From contig JASMLZ010000072.1 in assembly GCA_030748435.1 (NCBI GenBank), forward strand, positions 1 to 64,000: DNA of 64,000 nt, written 5' to 3'. The notes under the pieces are model-generated. The model made no database searches and was not told where the DNA came from. It saw only the letters and a list, made by a program, of their open reading frames with translations. Origin of the DNA: Gammaproteobacteria bacterium. Lineage in GTDB: Bacteria > Pseudomonadota > Gammaproteobacteria > Pseudomonadales > Balneatricaceae. Below, in pieces: positions 28,984 through 38,024 of this stretch; within the stretch, counting starts at the first letter, position 1, and the number at the start of each line of letters is the position of its first letter. The translations under genes were made by a program, and so were the position numbers.

Positions 28984-30870
28984 CTAGGCTTCCAACCCCT
29001 GTTTTAGCTGGCGTTTTTTCAAATATATTAATAACAGTGATATAGCTGCCGGTGTTACGCCTTGAATACGGCCAGCCATACCTAAATTGGCAGGGCGTAC
29101 CTGTTGTAGTTTAATTCTGGCTTCATTGGAAAGACCATCAATCTGCGTATAGTCGAAATCATCTGGAATAAGGGTATTCTGATGGCGTTTTAGGCGCTCT
29201 ATATCATCTTTTTGGCGGCTAATATAACCAGCATACTTGGCTTCTATTTGAATCTGTTCACCACAATCTGTTGCCACAACCGGTAATTCTGCTATGCCTT
29301 CTAGTTGTTGATAATCCAACTCCGGGCGCTTTAACAAATCCAGTAGATTACTATCCTTGGACAAAGGTTGCTGCAAATGTTGATTGATACGCTGACCCAG
29401 TTCGTTATGCAAAGTAACCTTGGTATCACGCATTAGTTGCTGTTGTTGAGCAATAGCCTCGCACTTTTCATTAAAGTGCCGCCAACGCTTTTCACTTACC
29501 AAGCCCAGTTTGTAGCCTATTTCTGTCAGCCTTTGATCAGCGTTATCTTCGCGCAATAATAAACGATATTCCGCCCGACTGGTAAACATGCGATAAGGTT
29601 CCTGAGTACCATTGGTAATCAAATCATCAACCAGTACACCAAGATAGGCTGTATCTCTGGCAAAACTGAGCAGTGGTTTATCCTGCGAGCGCAAGGCAGC
29701 ATTAACACCAGCTAACAGGCCTTGGGCACCCGCTTCTTCATAACCTGTAGTGCCATTGATCTGGCCCGCAAAAAATAAACCTTGCACCAACTTAGTCTGC
29801 AAAGCGGGGGTTAAATCCTGCGGGTTGAAGTAGTCATACTCAATAGCATAGCCAGGCCGCACAATATGTGCTTGCTCAAAACCCTTGATAGAACGCACTA
29901 GTTTAAGCTGGATATCAAAAGGTAAGCTGGTTGAAATACCATTTGGATAAAGCTCAATGCTATGTAAACCTTCAGGTTCAACAAAAATTTGGTGACTGCT
30001 CTTGTCTGCAAAGCGCATGATTTTGTCTTCGATGGAAGGGCAGTAACGTGGACCTACACCTTCAATAACGCCGGCATACAAGGGTGAGCGATCCAAACCC
30101 TGACGAATAAAATCGTGGGTTTGCTCATTGGTATGAGTGATATAACAGGGTACTTGACGAGGATGTTGTTCAACATTACCCATATAAGACATAACGGGAG
30201 TAGGTGTGTCTCCCGGTTGTTCCTGCATAACACTAAAGTCAACTGTACGAGCATCAATACGCGGTGGCGTACCGGTTTTTAGACGTTCAATACGAAATGG
30301 CCGCTCACGTAATTTGGCAGCCAGTCGGTTGGCAGGTGGGTCGCCAATACGGCCACCCTGATGACTTTCCATACCAATATGGATAACTCCAGCCAAAAAA
30401 GTACCTGCGGTCAAAACAACCTGTTGGGCCATAAATGTCAGGCCCATATTGGTAACCACTCCCTGAACCTGTTCCTGCTTGATTATTATATCGTCTACAG
30501 CTTGTTGAAAAATAAACAGATTATCTTGTTGTTCAAGTATATTTCTTATGGCTTGACGATAAAGGGAACGGTCAGCTTGAGCGCGGGTGGCACGCACTGC
30601 TGGCCCTTTGCGTGCATTAAGAATGCGAAACTGAATACCCGCCATATCGGTGGCATGAGCCATATAACCATCCAGAGCATCAATCTCTTTTACCAGATGG
30701 CTTTTACCTATACCACCTATGGCTGGATTACAGGACATTTGTCCTAAGGTATCAATATTGTGGGTCAATAACAGTGTTTTTACACCCATGCGGGCACTGG
30801 CTAGAGCTGCTTCAGTCCCAGCATGGCCACCACCAACAATAATGACATCAAAGTTATCTGCAAATTGCAC
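28984..30870 (-). CDS. mnmG: tRNA uridine 5-carboxymethylaminomethyl modification enzyme MnmG
   Basis: This 628-aa FAD enzyme acts with MnmE on U34 of tRNAs. The N-terminal FAD motif [21 protein letters not shown], the conserved [20 protein letters not shown] and the C-terminal GidA-associated domain ([15 protein letters not shown]) are present. It is the first gene of the leftward mnmG-rsmG-parAB run and abuts the putative oriC. Its partner MnmE is encoded at 38025-39383. Confidence 0.97.
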   Translation of the reverse strand: MQFADNFDVIIVGGGHAGTEAALASARMGVKTLLLTHNIDTLGQMSCNPAIGGIGKSHLVKEIDALDGYMAHATDMAGIQFRILNARKGPAVRATRAQADRSLYRQAIRNILEQQDNLFIFQQAVDDIIIKQEQVQGVVTNMGLTFMAQQVVLTAGTFLAGVIHIGMESHQGGRIGDPPANRLAAKLRERPFRIERLKTGTPPRIDARTVDFSVMQEQPGDTPTPVMSYMGNVEQHPRQVPCYITHTNEQTHDFIRQGLDRSPLYAGVIEGVGPRYCPSIEDKIMRFADKSSHQIFVEPEGLHSIELYPNGISTSLPFDIQLKLVRSIKGFEQAHIVRPGYAIEYDYFNPQDLTPALQTKLVQGLFFAGQINGTTGYEEAGAQGLLAGVNAALRSQDKPLLSFARDTAYLGVLVDDLITNGTQEPYRMFTSRAEYRLLLREDNADQRLTEIGYKLGLVSEKRWRHFNEKCEAIAQQQQLMRDTKVTLHNELGQRINQHLQQPLSKDSNLLDLLKRPELDYQQLEGIAELPVVATDCGEQIQIEAKYAGYISRQKDDIERLKRHQNTLIPDDFDYTQIDGLSNEARIKLQQVRPANLGMAGRIQGVTPAAISLLLIYLKKRQLKQGLEA

Positions 30871-31080
30871 ACTTGTACCTAGGTTTATAAGTTAAACAGA
30901 CCAGCGGGCAAGTATAACTTCTTCTCAATGTTTAAGAAATAAACCAGCTTTTTGTTTATTAATTAAAAAAGAATATATGAAATATATTTAGATTATTTTT
31001 ATGGTTATTATTAGTCCAGACATTTTCTGTTGATAAGCTAAAAAAAACGATAATAAACAATATTTTAATTTAATGATAAG

Positions 31081-31350
31081 GGTCTTATTAAGGGTTTAGT
31101 TAACCCCTTTTTTATTTGGGAATAGTTTGTGGATAAAAAACCTGTTTATACACAGGCTAGGGTTATACACAGTTTGGTGCGGTGCCCTTATGGTTTGTTA
31201 TACATAAATTTGTGAATAAGTTATATGGAGATAAATTTTTTTAATAATATCTTGAATAAAATTGTGGTTAATTTTTAAAAAATAATTTTATATATTTGAA
31301 AAATAAGAAGAAATATTTTATTTGATAACTTAATAAGTTGTTATCAAAAG
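31081..31350. other. oriC: Putative chromosomal replication origin (oriC)
   Basis: Between mnmG and pit lie four perfect TTATNCACA DnaA boxes: 31128-31136 (minus orientation), 31146-31154, 31163-31171 and 31211-31219 (minus orientation). TTATACATA at 31199 differs by one base. To the right (about 31222-31350) is a very A+T-rich stretch suitable as the unwinding element, ending in the inverted repeat TTTGATAAC/GTTATCAAA (31321-31348). The left flank (30940-31080) is also A+T-rich. Position next to mnmG matches enterobacterial oriC. Confidence 0.75.
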
Positions 31351-31394
31351 GTGGGTAAGTGGTTTATATGCTGTTGATTTATTATTTATGCAAG

Positions 31395-31536
31395 AGTTTC
31401 CCAATTAACTGAGTAACAGTGATTTTGAGTTATTTTTTGTGCTGATAAGGAGTAATAGTGTTTCTATTGCGACGAATGGCAACGACCTCAGCGCGGCAAA
31501 GGGCCGAAATCAAGTCATTAAACTAATTGAGAACAC
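31395..31536. repeat. Inverted-repeat element B, copy 1 (origin side)
   Basis: This small element is bounded by imperfect terminal inverted repeats (CAATTAACTGAGTAAC at left; GTCATTAAACTAATTG read at right). It shares with copy 2 (42054-42154) the left block TTGAGTTATTTTTTGTGCTGA (one T/C difference) and the right block with TCAAGTCATTAA and AACACCC. This copy is about 40 bp longer in its middle. It holds no ORF. It lies immediately right of the DnaA-box region. Confidence 0.6.
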
Positions 31537-31644
31537 CCCCTAGCACTCCAAATACACTATATTGACGGATTCAGCATTGTGCTGTTATTGCCCAGCAAGG
31601 CGATATGTAGAGGCAATGGTATTCCCTGGCTAAACACGGTAACC

Positions 31645-31679
31645 CAGTCTAGAGATACCAGCACAGTGCCTCTAGACTG
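31645..31679. repeat. Perfect 10-bp stem-loop, function unknown
   Basis: CAGTCTAGAG (31645-31654) and CTCTAGACTG (31670-31679) are perfect inverted arms around a 15-base loop, in the origin-to-pit gap. There is no T-tract next to it, so it is unlikely to be a terminator. The rest of 31537-31760 shows no gene. Confidence 0.45.
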
Positions 31680-31762
31680 CATTGAGCCTCTTGCTTAGTG
31701 AATCACCATTAACTACAAGATACGTCTTGTCAGGAATACTGAGCTATGTCACTGAGAAAGGC

Positions 31763-31789
31763 AAAAAAAACCGCGTTATAGAAACGCGG
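31763..31789 (-). terminator. Rho-independent terminator of the DUF47-pit operon
   Basis: CCGCGTT (31771-31777) pairs with AACGCGG (31783-31789) around ATAGA. On the minus strand the stem is followed by eight Ts (plus A-run 31763-31770). It lies 30 bp after the pit stop. Confidence 0.92.
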
Positions 31790-31818
31790 CTTTGGTATGG
31801 GTTTTCTGTAAAAGTGGC

Positions 31819-33093
31819 TTAGGAAAAGACACCCTTGAAGAAATAGAAAAACAGGATAGACAGGGCAGCGCCGGCAGGCAAAGTAATAAGCCAGGAGGTG
31901 AATATATTACCTACCATGCGCAGGTTAAGGGCTGCAATACCCCTTGCCAGACCAACACCAAGCACAGCACCCACCAGTGTATGAGTGGTGGATATGGGCA
32001 AACCAATACCTGAAGCCAGCACTACCGTACAGGAAGCACCCAATTCGGCAGCAAAACCCCGGCTTGGTGTTAGTTCGGTGATCTTTTTACCAATGGTAGC
32101 CATTACTTTATAACCGAAAGTGGCCAGACCGACGATAATACCAATACCACCAGCCAATAATACCCATGATGGCATAGAAGATTTAGTTGTAATAGCGCCT
32201 GACTTGATGGTGGATATAGCAGCGGCCATGGGACCTACAGCGTTAGCAACATCGTTGGATCCGTGGGCAAATGCCATAGCACAGGCGGTAAATACCATCA
32301 AAATAGCAAATACCTTTTCCACATTGGCAAAGCGATCATTATCTTCTGCCGCTTTATTGCGTTCTACCCGACTCATCAGATAAGCACCCAAGATAGCGAC
32401 CAATATGCCAATGACACTGGCAATCATAAACATTTCTGGGTAGCTTATTTTTAAGGAGAGATCTTTAAATACATGTTTTAGGCCTTTAATCAGAGTCACC
32501 ATGGTGATCATAAAACCCACCATAAACATATATATAGGTATATAACGCTTAGCATTTTCAAAGGGTGTTGCCGTATCCAGAATCAGGCGCTGAACACTTC
32601 TAAACAGGAAAAAGGATATAGAACCAGCTAATAATGGTGATACCACCCAAGAAGCCACAATGGTGCTTACTTTACCCCAGTTAACCGCATCAACAGAGAT
32701 AGCAACAGCAGCAAAGCCGACAATCGCACCCACAATAGAGTGTGTAGTGGACACGGGCCAGCCCAACATGGAGGCAATAAGTAGCCAAGTACCCGCTGCC
32801 AATAAGGCTGACAACATACCATATACCAGATATTCCGGCGTTCCCTGCAGAGTTAAGGGATCAATAATACCTTTGCGTATTGTAGCGGTTACTTCACCAC
32901 CTGCTAGATAGGCACCGGCAAATTCAAAAACCATAGCGATAATAATCGCCTGCTTTAGAGTGATAGCACCGGAACCAACAGATGTGCCCATGGCATTAGC
33001 GACGTCGTTGGCACCAACCCCCCAAGCCATAAATACACCAAAAATAATGGCTAGGATCAGTAAAATTTGACCGTATTCGTTTAATACTTCCAT
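31819..33093 (-). CDS. pit: Low-affinity inorganic phosphate transporter Pit
   Basis: This 424-aa PHO4-family symporter has two inverted signature halves: GANDVANAMGTSVGSGAIT near residue 27 and HGSNDVANAVGPMAAA in the second half. About ten hydrophobic segments are seen. It is preceded by the DUF47 gene 20 bp away, the common Pit-accessory pairing. A Pho-box-like array upstream of the pair suggests PhoB regulation, unusual for enterobacterial PitA but known in other Pit systems. Confidence 0.93.
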   Translation of the reverse strand: MEVLNEYGQILLILAIIFGVFMAWGVGANDVANAMGTSVGSGAITLKQAIIIAMVFEFAGAYLAGGEVTATIRKGIIDPLTLQGTPEYLVYGMLSALLAAGTWLLIASMLGWPVSTTHSIVGAIVGFAAVAISVDAVNWGKVSTIVASWVVSPLLAGSISFFLFRSVQRLILDTATPFENAKRYIPIYMFMVGFMITMVTLIKGLKHVFKDLSLKISYPEMFMIASVIGILVAILGAYLMSRVERNKAAEDNDRFANVEKVFAILMVFTACAMAFAHGSNDVANAVGPMAAAISTIKSGAITTKSSMPSWVLLAGGIGIIVGLATFGYKVMATIGKKITELTPSRGFAAELGASCTVVLASGIGLPISTTHTLVGAVLGVGLARGIAALNLRMVGNIFTSWLITLPAGAALSILFFYFFKGVFS

Positions 33094-33112
33094 CTAAATA
33101 GCCTCTTTTAAT

Positions 33113-33790
33113 CTAGCGGGCAATAATAATTTGGATTTGTTCACCGGCAGATTGTGCACGGTCTGCTAAATTACCAATGGCTTCGATAGTCTTGTATAAG
33201 AACATCGCATCAACAGGTGGTAAGTCAGCTTCGATGGAATGCAATTTGGAACGCAAAGCAATCTGGCGCTTATCGTTCTTGTTTTCAGCTTTATCCAGTT
33301 TGGTAATACATTTATTGATACGATCTATCTCACGGCCACCAAAACCTGAGCCAATCAATTCATCTAATTCGTCAATAACAATGCGAGCTTCATAAGCAAC
33401 TGTAACAGCCGACTTTACATAGGCTTTCATATCAGCCGCGATTTTTTTCGGCATGACTTGCTGGCGACCTAAAATCAAGCCGGCAATATCTTTAGCTTTA
33501 TTACAAATCTTGTCCTGTTTGCTTAACAAGTGGATTAGGTCAGAACGATTGATTGGCATAAACAGACTTTTTGGCAGGTGCAGGCGGATATCCTGCTTTT
33601 GGTCATCGGCCGCTGACTCGAGTTCAGAAATCTTGTTATAAATAGCCTCAACTGTTTGCCAGTCTTCGGCACATACAGCTACAAAAAAATCATTCAGTTG
33701 GTTGGCACAATCTACAACCGTATACATATGATTTTGCAGGGGTTTTATAGGAGATTGGCCGAATAGACTAAGTATGGTGCTGGACGCCAT
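33113..33790 (-). CDS. DUF47 (PhoU-like) Pit-accessory protein
   Basis: This 225-aa all-helical protein belongs to the TIGR00153/DUF47 family, distantly related to PhoU, and is usually encoded just before pit genes. Characteristic patterns are the charged helix SELESAADDQKQDIRLHL and the C-terminal AIGNLADRAQSAGEQIQI. It is probably a cytoplasmic regulator of the transporter. It is the first gene of a two-gene unit whose upstream region carries a triple GTCATA repeat with 11-bp period. Confidence 0.9.
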   Translation of the reverse strand: MASSTILSLFGQSPIKPLQNHMYTVVDCANQLNDFFVAVCAEDWQTVEAIYNKISELESAADDQKQDIRLHLPKSLFMPINRSDLIHLLSKQDKICNKAKDIAGLILGRQQVMPKKIAADMKAYVKSAVTVAYEARIVIDELDELIGSGFGGREIDRINKCITKLDKAENKNDKRQIALRSKLHSIEADLPPVDAMFLYKTIEAIGNLADRAQSAGEQIQIIIAR

Positions 33791-33889
33791 GGGCTTTACC
33801 TTTGCTATTTAATAATCAATAGTGAAGTACTAACTACTGGCGCGCATTATAAGTAGACAATGTTAAGACAATATAAAGATTTACCTTAA

Positions 33890-33917
33890 TATGACAAAAA
33901 TATGACATTATTATGAC
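33890..33917 (-). promoter_or_regulatory. Pho-box-like repeat upstream of DUF47-pit
   Basis: Read on the minus strand, GTCATA occurs three times at exact 11-bp steps (plus-strand TATGAC at 33890, 33901, 33912), joined by A/T spacers. The Pho box is two such 7-mers (CTGTCAT-like) with a 4-bp A/T spacer, period 11. It lies about 100 bp upstream of the DUF47 start. Confidence 0.75.
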
Positions 33918-34061
33918 TATAACAGCTATGGTAGATTTAGCTTTATAAGACATTTATATAGAGGGTTGATCAGGTTGGTTGGGCGCGACCAGTAGGTATG
34001 TTTGTCACGGTAGGAGCATTAGCCACAATATCTTGCCAATATGCCTATGCTGCAGACTTTT

Positions 34062-35849
34062 CTAAGTTATAGTATTAGTAATAGGTAAGCGAACTTCAAA
34101 GCGGGTGCCCCGTTCCAGATCACTTAGTACCTGCACTTTGCCCTGGTGGCTTTGCACAATATGTTTCACAATAGCCAACCCCAGACCTGTGCCGCCAACT
34201 TCCCGTGAGCGGGCCTTGTCGACGCGGTAGAAACGCTCAAAGATGCGTTCCTGGTCGGCAGGAGCAATACCGATGCCAGTGTCTTCCACAGCAAATAGAA
34301 TTTGTTGCTCATGCTGTTGCAGATAAACATCAACTTGCCCTCCCGCGGGAGTGTATTTAATGGCATTGTCCACCAAGTTGGTGACTAGTTGATTTAGGGC
34401 TTTGTCATCGCCTAGTACGGGTAAGACCTTATCCTTAACGGCGTGCAATTTAAGGCTGATCTCCTGACTTTGTGCTACAGCTTGTAAGTTAGCGCACACT
34501 TTCGCTGTAATTCCCATAATATCTACAGTTTTTTCGAAAGCTTCGTCATTGCTTTCGAGGCGAGACAGGGCTAAAAGATCCGATACCAGATCAGACAGGC
34601 GCAGTGATTGGCTGTGAATTTTGCGCATAAAACGGCGTATTAGTTTGGCGTCAACATCACCCCCGTCAAGCAAGGTTTCAGCAAACCCCCGGATTGCCGT
34701 TATTGGGGTCTTTAATTCATGGGAGGCATTGGCGACAAAATCTGCCCGCATACGGTCGATACGTTGTACTTCGGTGACATCTTGCAGTACCAAAATAGCA
34801 CCATCATTGCGGGACTCCTTAAGAGGACTAACATGCAGTTGATAGTGGCGCGCAAAAGCATAGCCACGCAGTTGAATCTGTTGTTTGTAACTGGACTGAT
34901 GGTCGAGGCACTTTTTCCATGCCTTATGCAGCACGCTGGTCTCTTCTATCTGTTTTAAGGTCTGTCCCAAACACCGCTCCGCTTTATTGCGTAACATACG
35001 TGCGGCAGCGGCGTTGATATGCTGAATTACCCCTTGATTATCAACCGTAATAACACCCTCATTCATACTTTTAAGAATGGTTTCCAATAAGTCTCTTTCG
35101 CTGGCCAGATTATTAAAGCGCTGGGCAGATATATCTGCCATTTGATTAAGTGATCGTGCTAGGTCACCAATTTCATCACGGCGATGACTGGGGATGCGTA
35201 ATTGATAGCGTCCTTGGGCAAAGTTATTGGCGATTAGGGTCATTTGTCGCAATGGTTGGGCAAAACTCATGGCTAACCAGTAGCCTACAAACAGGGCAAT
35301 GATTGCGGTCAGGCTGGTAGCAATAATAATCACTCGACGCAGGTAATTAATTTCCTCATCAATACTTTTGGTAGACAGGGCGGTGCGTATATAACCTAGT
35401 TGATTGGTTGCGTTCAAACTTGGTAAAGCCACATACTGCATGGTGGTATTCAAGGTAGTACTAAAGCGTCTGGATTCACCTATGCCCTCTAGTTTGGCCG
35501 CTTGGATTTCAGGGCGTTGATGATGGTTGTCCATCTTTTGTGGATTAAATTCAGAGTCAGCCAACACTACTCCGTGGCGATCAATCAGTGTAATACGTGC
35601 TTCAATGCTGGCGCTAATCGTAGCTACCTGACGCTGTAGTTGCAGTATGGGAATCTCCGTCTGAAAAGCAAATGTTTGCTGCAGAATATAGGCTTGATGG
35701 GTAAGGTTGGTACGGATATTACGCAGGCTGGCATCTTCTATTTGTCGCTGCACCATTAAGCCAAGGATACTGATACTAAACAATATCACCACTGCAAAGC
35801 CGACAAAGAGTTTAATAAATATGGGTGAATGGCGACGAGTTGCAGACAT
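34062..35849 (-). CDS. phoR: Phosphate regulon sensor histidine kinase PhoR
   Basis: This 595-aa membrane kinase phosphorylates PhoB. TM1 lies at about 13-34, a periplasmic domain of about 135 residues follows, then TM2 (about 173-193), HAMP, a PAS domain (about 245-350), HisKA with H377 (VANASHELKTP) and HATPase_c. The frame runs 25 codons further upstream into the element-A sequence, but AGGA six bases before the ATG at 35849 fixes the start. It is much longer than E. coli PhoR (431 aa), which lacks a large periplasmic domain; the layout is closer to Bacillus-type PhoR. It is separated from phoB by element A. Confidence 0.9.
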   Translation of the reverse strand: MSATRRHSPIFIKLFVGFAVVILFSISILGLMVQRQIEDASLRNIRTNLTHQAYILQQTFAFQTEIPILQLQRQVATISASIEARITLIDRHGVVLADSEFNPQKMDNHHQRPEIQAAKLEGIGESRRFSTTLNTTMQYVALPSLNATNQLGYIRTALSTKSIDEEINYLRRVIIIATSLTAIIALFVGYWLAMSFAQPLRQMTLIANNFAQGRYQLRIPSHRRDEIGDLARSLNQMADISAQRFNNLASERDLLETILKSMNEGVITVDNQGVIQHINAAAARMLRNKAERCLGQTLKQIEETSVLHKAWKKCLDHQSSYKQQIQLRGYAFARHYQLHVSPLKESRNDGAILVLQDVTEVQRIDRMRADFVANASHELKTPITAIRGFAETLLDGGDVDAKLIRRFMRKIHSQSLRLSDLVSDLLALSRLESNDEAFEKTVDIMGITAKVCANLQAVAQSQEISLKLHAVKDKVLPVLGDDKALNQLVTNLVDNAIKYTPAGGQVDVYLQQHEQQILFAVEDTGIGIAPADQERIFERFYRVDKARSREVGGTGLGLAIVKHIVQSHQGKVQVLSDLERGTRFEVRLPITNTIT

Positions 35850-35856
35850 TGTTAAT

Positions 35857-36097
35857 CCTAAAAACCTCATTTGAACACAGGATTTGCCCTGCGAGACAGG
35901 GCCGCAAAACAAGGCGCAGGTCACGGTGAATAGTCGTAGCTCTTGGCAAGAACGGCAACGATGGTTTGTGGTTTTGGATCCAGCGCAAAACGGTCTAGTG
36001 TTCTTGTATCCACTTGCAGGGTGAGTAGAACAGACAGCTATTTTAATGGCATGTCAACAGGTTACGCAAGATATAAGCGATCAATAGAGGTTTTTGG
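35857..36097 (+). mobile_element. MITE-like element A, copy 1 (between phoB and phoR)
   Basis: This 241-bp non-coding element begins CCTAAAAACCTCATTTGA and ends with its near-inverse (GATCAATAGAGGTTTTTGG). It is flanked by TTAAT on the left (35852-35856) and TTTAAT on the right (36098-36103), a likely target duplication. It aligns along its length with 60312-60553 in the same orientation and with 48544-48750 in the opposite one. It encodes no transposase. It splits the phoB-phoR gene pair. Confidence 0.85.
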
Positions 36098-36098
36098 T

Positions 36099-36785
36099 TT
36101 AATGATCACTGTTGCTGCAGCGATAACCTACGCCCCGCACAGTCTCGATAATCACATTGTCTTCACCCAGGGCTTTGCGAATAGCACGTATGTGCACATC
36201 CACATTGCGATCCACAACATCGGTTTGTTCACCCAAAGCGGTCTGGATTAGCTGTTCACGAGAAAAAGCTCGGCCTGGCTTTTGCATTAGTGTTTGTAAG
36301 AGTTTGAACTCAGTGCTGGTAAGTTTTACTGTCGTACCAGCTACCTTGCAGGTGAAATCATCTGGATCCAGACACACTTGCTTAACACAAAGGGTATTGG
36401 ATTGGGGCTTGCGCCGCAAGGCTACCTGAATACGAGCTATCAACTCGGCCTGACTAAAGGGTTTGGTGATATAGTCGTCGGCACCACCGGTTAGGCCTTT
36501 AACGATATCACTTTCTTCACTGCGGGCGGATAACATGATAATCGGGGTATCGCTGGTGGCTGGGTCTGATTTTAGCTTTTGGCATACCTGCATACCATTA
36601 AGGCCGGGCAGCATGACATCCAATAGAACCAGGTCCGGCTGACAGCTTTGTACCAGTGACAGACCTGCAATGCCATCTTCCGCCAAACTTACCTGATAGC
36701 CGGCACGTTCCAGATTAAAGGCAATAATTTCCTGAATGTCTACTTCGTCTTCTATGCAGACGATATGATAGGGAGTACTTTGCAT
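36099..36785 (-). CDS. phoB: Phosphate regulon response regulator PhoB
   Basis: This 228-aa OmpR-family regulator has a receiver domain with phosphoacceptor D56 (DLVLLDVMLPG), the switch lysine in ITKPFSQAEL, and a winged-helix DNA-binding domain (LTSTEFKLLQTLMQKPGRAFSREQL reads as the wing region; VRGVGYR at the end). PhoB binds Pho boxes such as the one before the DUF47 gene. The TAA stop falls in the target duplication next to element A. A clear Pho box in its own promoter was not found. Confidence 0.96.
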   Translation of the reverse strand: MQSTPYHIVCIEDEVDIQEIIAFNLERAGYQVSLAEDGIAGLSLVQSCQPDLVLLDVMLPGLNGMQVCQKLKSDPATSDTPIIMLSARSEESDIVKGLTGGADDYITKPFSQAELIARIQVALRRKPQSNTLCVKQVCLDPDDFTCKVAGTTVKLTSTEFKLLQTLMQKPGRAFSREQLIQTALGEQTDVVDRNVDVHIRAIRKALGEDNVIIETVRGVGYRCSNSDH

Positions 36786-37266
36786 GGGTGGTTGCGGTTT
36801 CTTATGTCATGCTTGTAACAAGACCTTTGTTCGATGGCTAATTTACCTGTGACGGCGTTAAAAACCTTACAAGTGGTCATTTATTATACATAAACTCCCT
36901 CTTTGCGTGCGTTTTTGCCTTGTCAAAGAATAATAATACCGGATCGTGCAAAACTCTCTAAAAAAAGTTAGCTAATTGTATGAGCATGGGCACTTAACAG
37001 CAAGTTTGGATTACTTAAACGGTAAAAAACATCATCTGCCAAGATAAAACAGAATCAGTTATCGGGTTGAATCTATCAATACAATATTGTTGGTGTATCA
37101 AGGAACCTCTGCAAAATCGTTTATTGCAGGGAAGAGGAATGACGCAAATAACGATAAGATAGTGCAAAATCTTCTTATATTGCAATATAGAGTGAATTTT
37201 ATAAATATGTGCTTTGCCGGCTTATAATATTATGGCCCATTAGCTGATCCCTAAGGAATCACGATT
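36786..37266. other. Intergenic region between divergent phoB and racemase gene
   Basis: This 481-bp A+T-rich gap has no supported gene. A TATAAT hexamer (37223-37228) about 40 bp before the racemase ATG could be its -10, without a good -35. Small dyads such as TATATTGCAATATA and CTGCAA/TTGCAG are present. The phoB promoter must lie at the left end. Confidence 0.5.
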
Positions 37267-37989
37267 ATGAAAACTCAAGGTGGTAAGAATATTTACGGTG
37301 TATCAATAGGTGTGCTGGCTTTGGCAAGCTATTTTCCTAAGCCTCCTGGTCATATCAAGAATCCAGCCAGTTTACCATTTACCACTTGTTACGAAATTTT
37401 GCCGGGAATTTCGGTACCAGAATTGCTTTATCGTCCAACTCAGGAAATGGAAACAGTTATTATTACTGCAGCCAAAAGTTTGCAGCAACAGGGGGTAAGG
37501 GCGATTACTGGGTCGTGTGGGTTTTTGGCTGCTTATCAACCAGCCATAGTAAACGCCGTCTCAATACCTGTCTTTATGTCCAGTTTGATACAGATACCAC
37601 TGGCTTATCAGATGACGGGCAAAACAGTGGGTGTGATTACGGCTGACGCGAATAGTTTAACGGTACAACATTTACAGGCAGTGGGTGCACATACCACACC
37701 TGTTGCTATTGCTGGGTTGCAGGATACTCAGGAGTTTGCCAGCGTAATACTGGCCAATAATAGCAATGATATGGACTTAGACTTGGTGCAGCAGGAGTTG
37801 GTCGATACGGTGGCCAACCTGCTGGCAACCCAGCCGGATATAGGCTCTTTAGTGCTTGAGTGTACCGACCTTCCTCCTTATGCGCATATCCTGCAGGCAA
37901 GATTTAAGCTACCGGTATTTGATCTGACCACCCTTGCTACCATGGTTCACAATGTGGTTTTACGCCAGTCTTTTACCGGTTACTACTGA
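37267..37989 (+). CDS. Asp/Glu racemase-family protein
   Basis: This 240-aa protein has the fold of aspartate/glutamate/hydantoin racemases. Two cysteines in the right settings, ITGSCGFLA (near residue 83) and LVLECTDLPPYA (near 200), would be the two-base catalytic pair. AAGGA nine bases before the ATG supports the start. Genes of this type are often annotated aspartate/glutamate racemase or hydantoin racemase; true substrate is unknown. It stands alone, convergent to mnmE with a 35-bp gap. Confidence 0.82.
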   Translation: MKTQGGKNIYGVSIGVLALASYFPKPPGHIKNPASLPFTTCYEILPGISVPELLYRPTQEMETVIITAAKSLQQQGVRAITGSCGFLAAYQPAIVNAVSIPVFMSSLIQIPLAYQMTGKTVGVITADANSLTVQHLQAVGAHTTPVAIAGLQDTQEFASVILANNSNDMDLDLVQQELVDTVANLLATQPDIGSLVLECTDLPPYAHILQARFKLPVFDLTTLATMVHNVVLRQSFTGYY

Positions 37990-38024
37990 GATTATTGTCA
38001 AGCACTGCTTACCTTAAGTATCGC

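Noticed and set aside
35850..35924. Upstream extension of PhoR by 25 residues
   Set aside because: The extra codons translate the end of element A and a similar peptide arises from copy 2; the AGGA before the ATG at 35849 gives the real start.
36786..36900. A Pho box in the phoB promoter
   Set aside because: No pair of GTCAT-like units at 11-bp spacing could be found, so autoregulation is not claimed.
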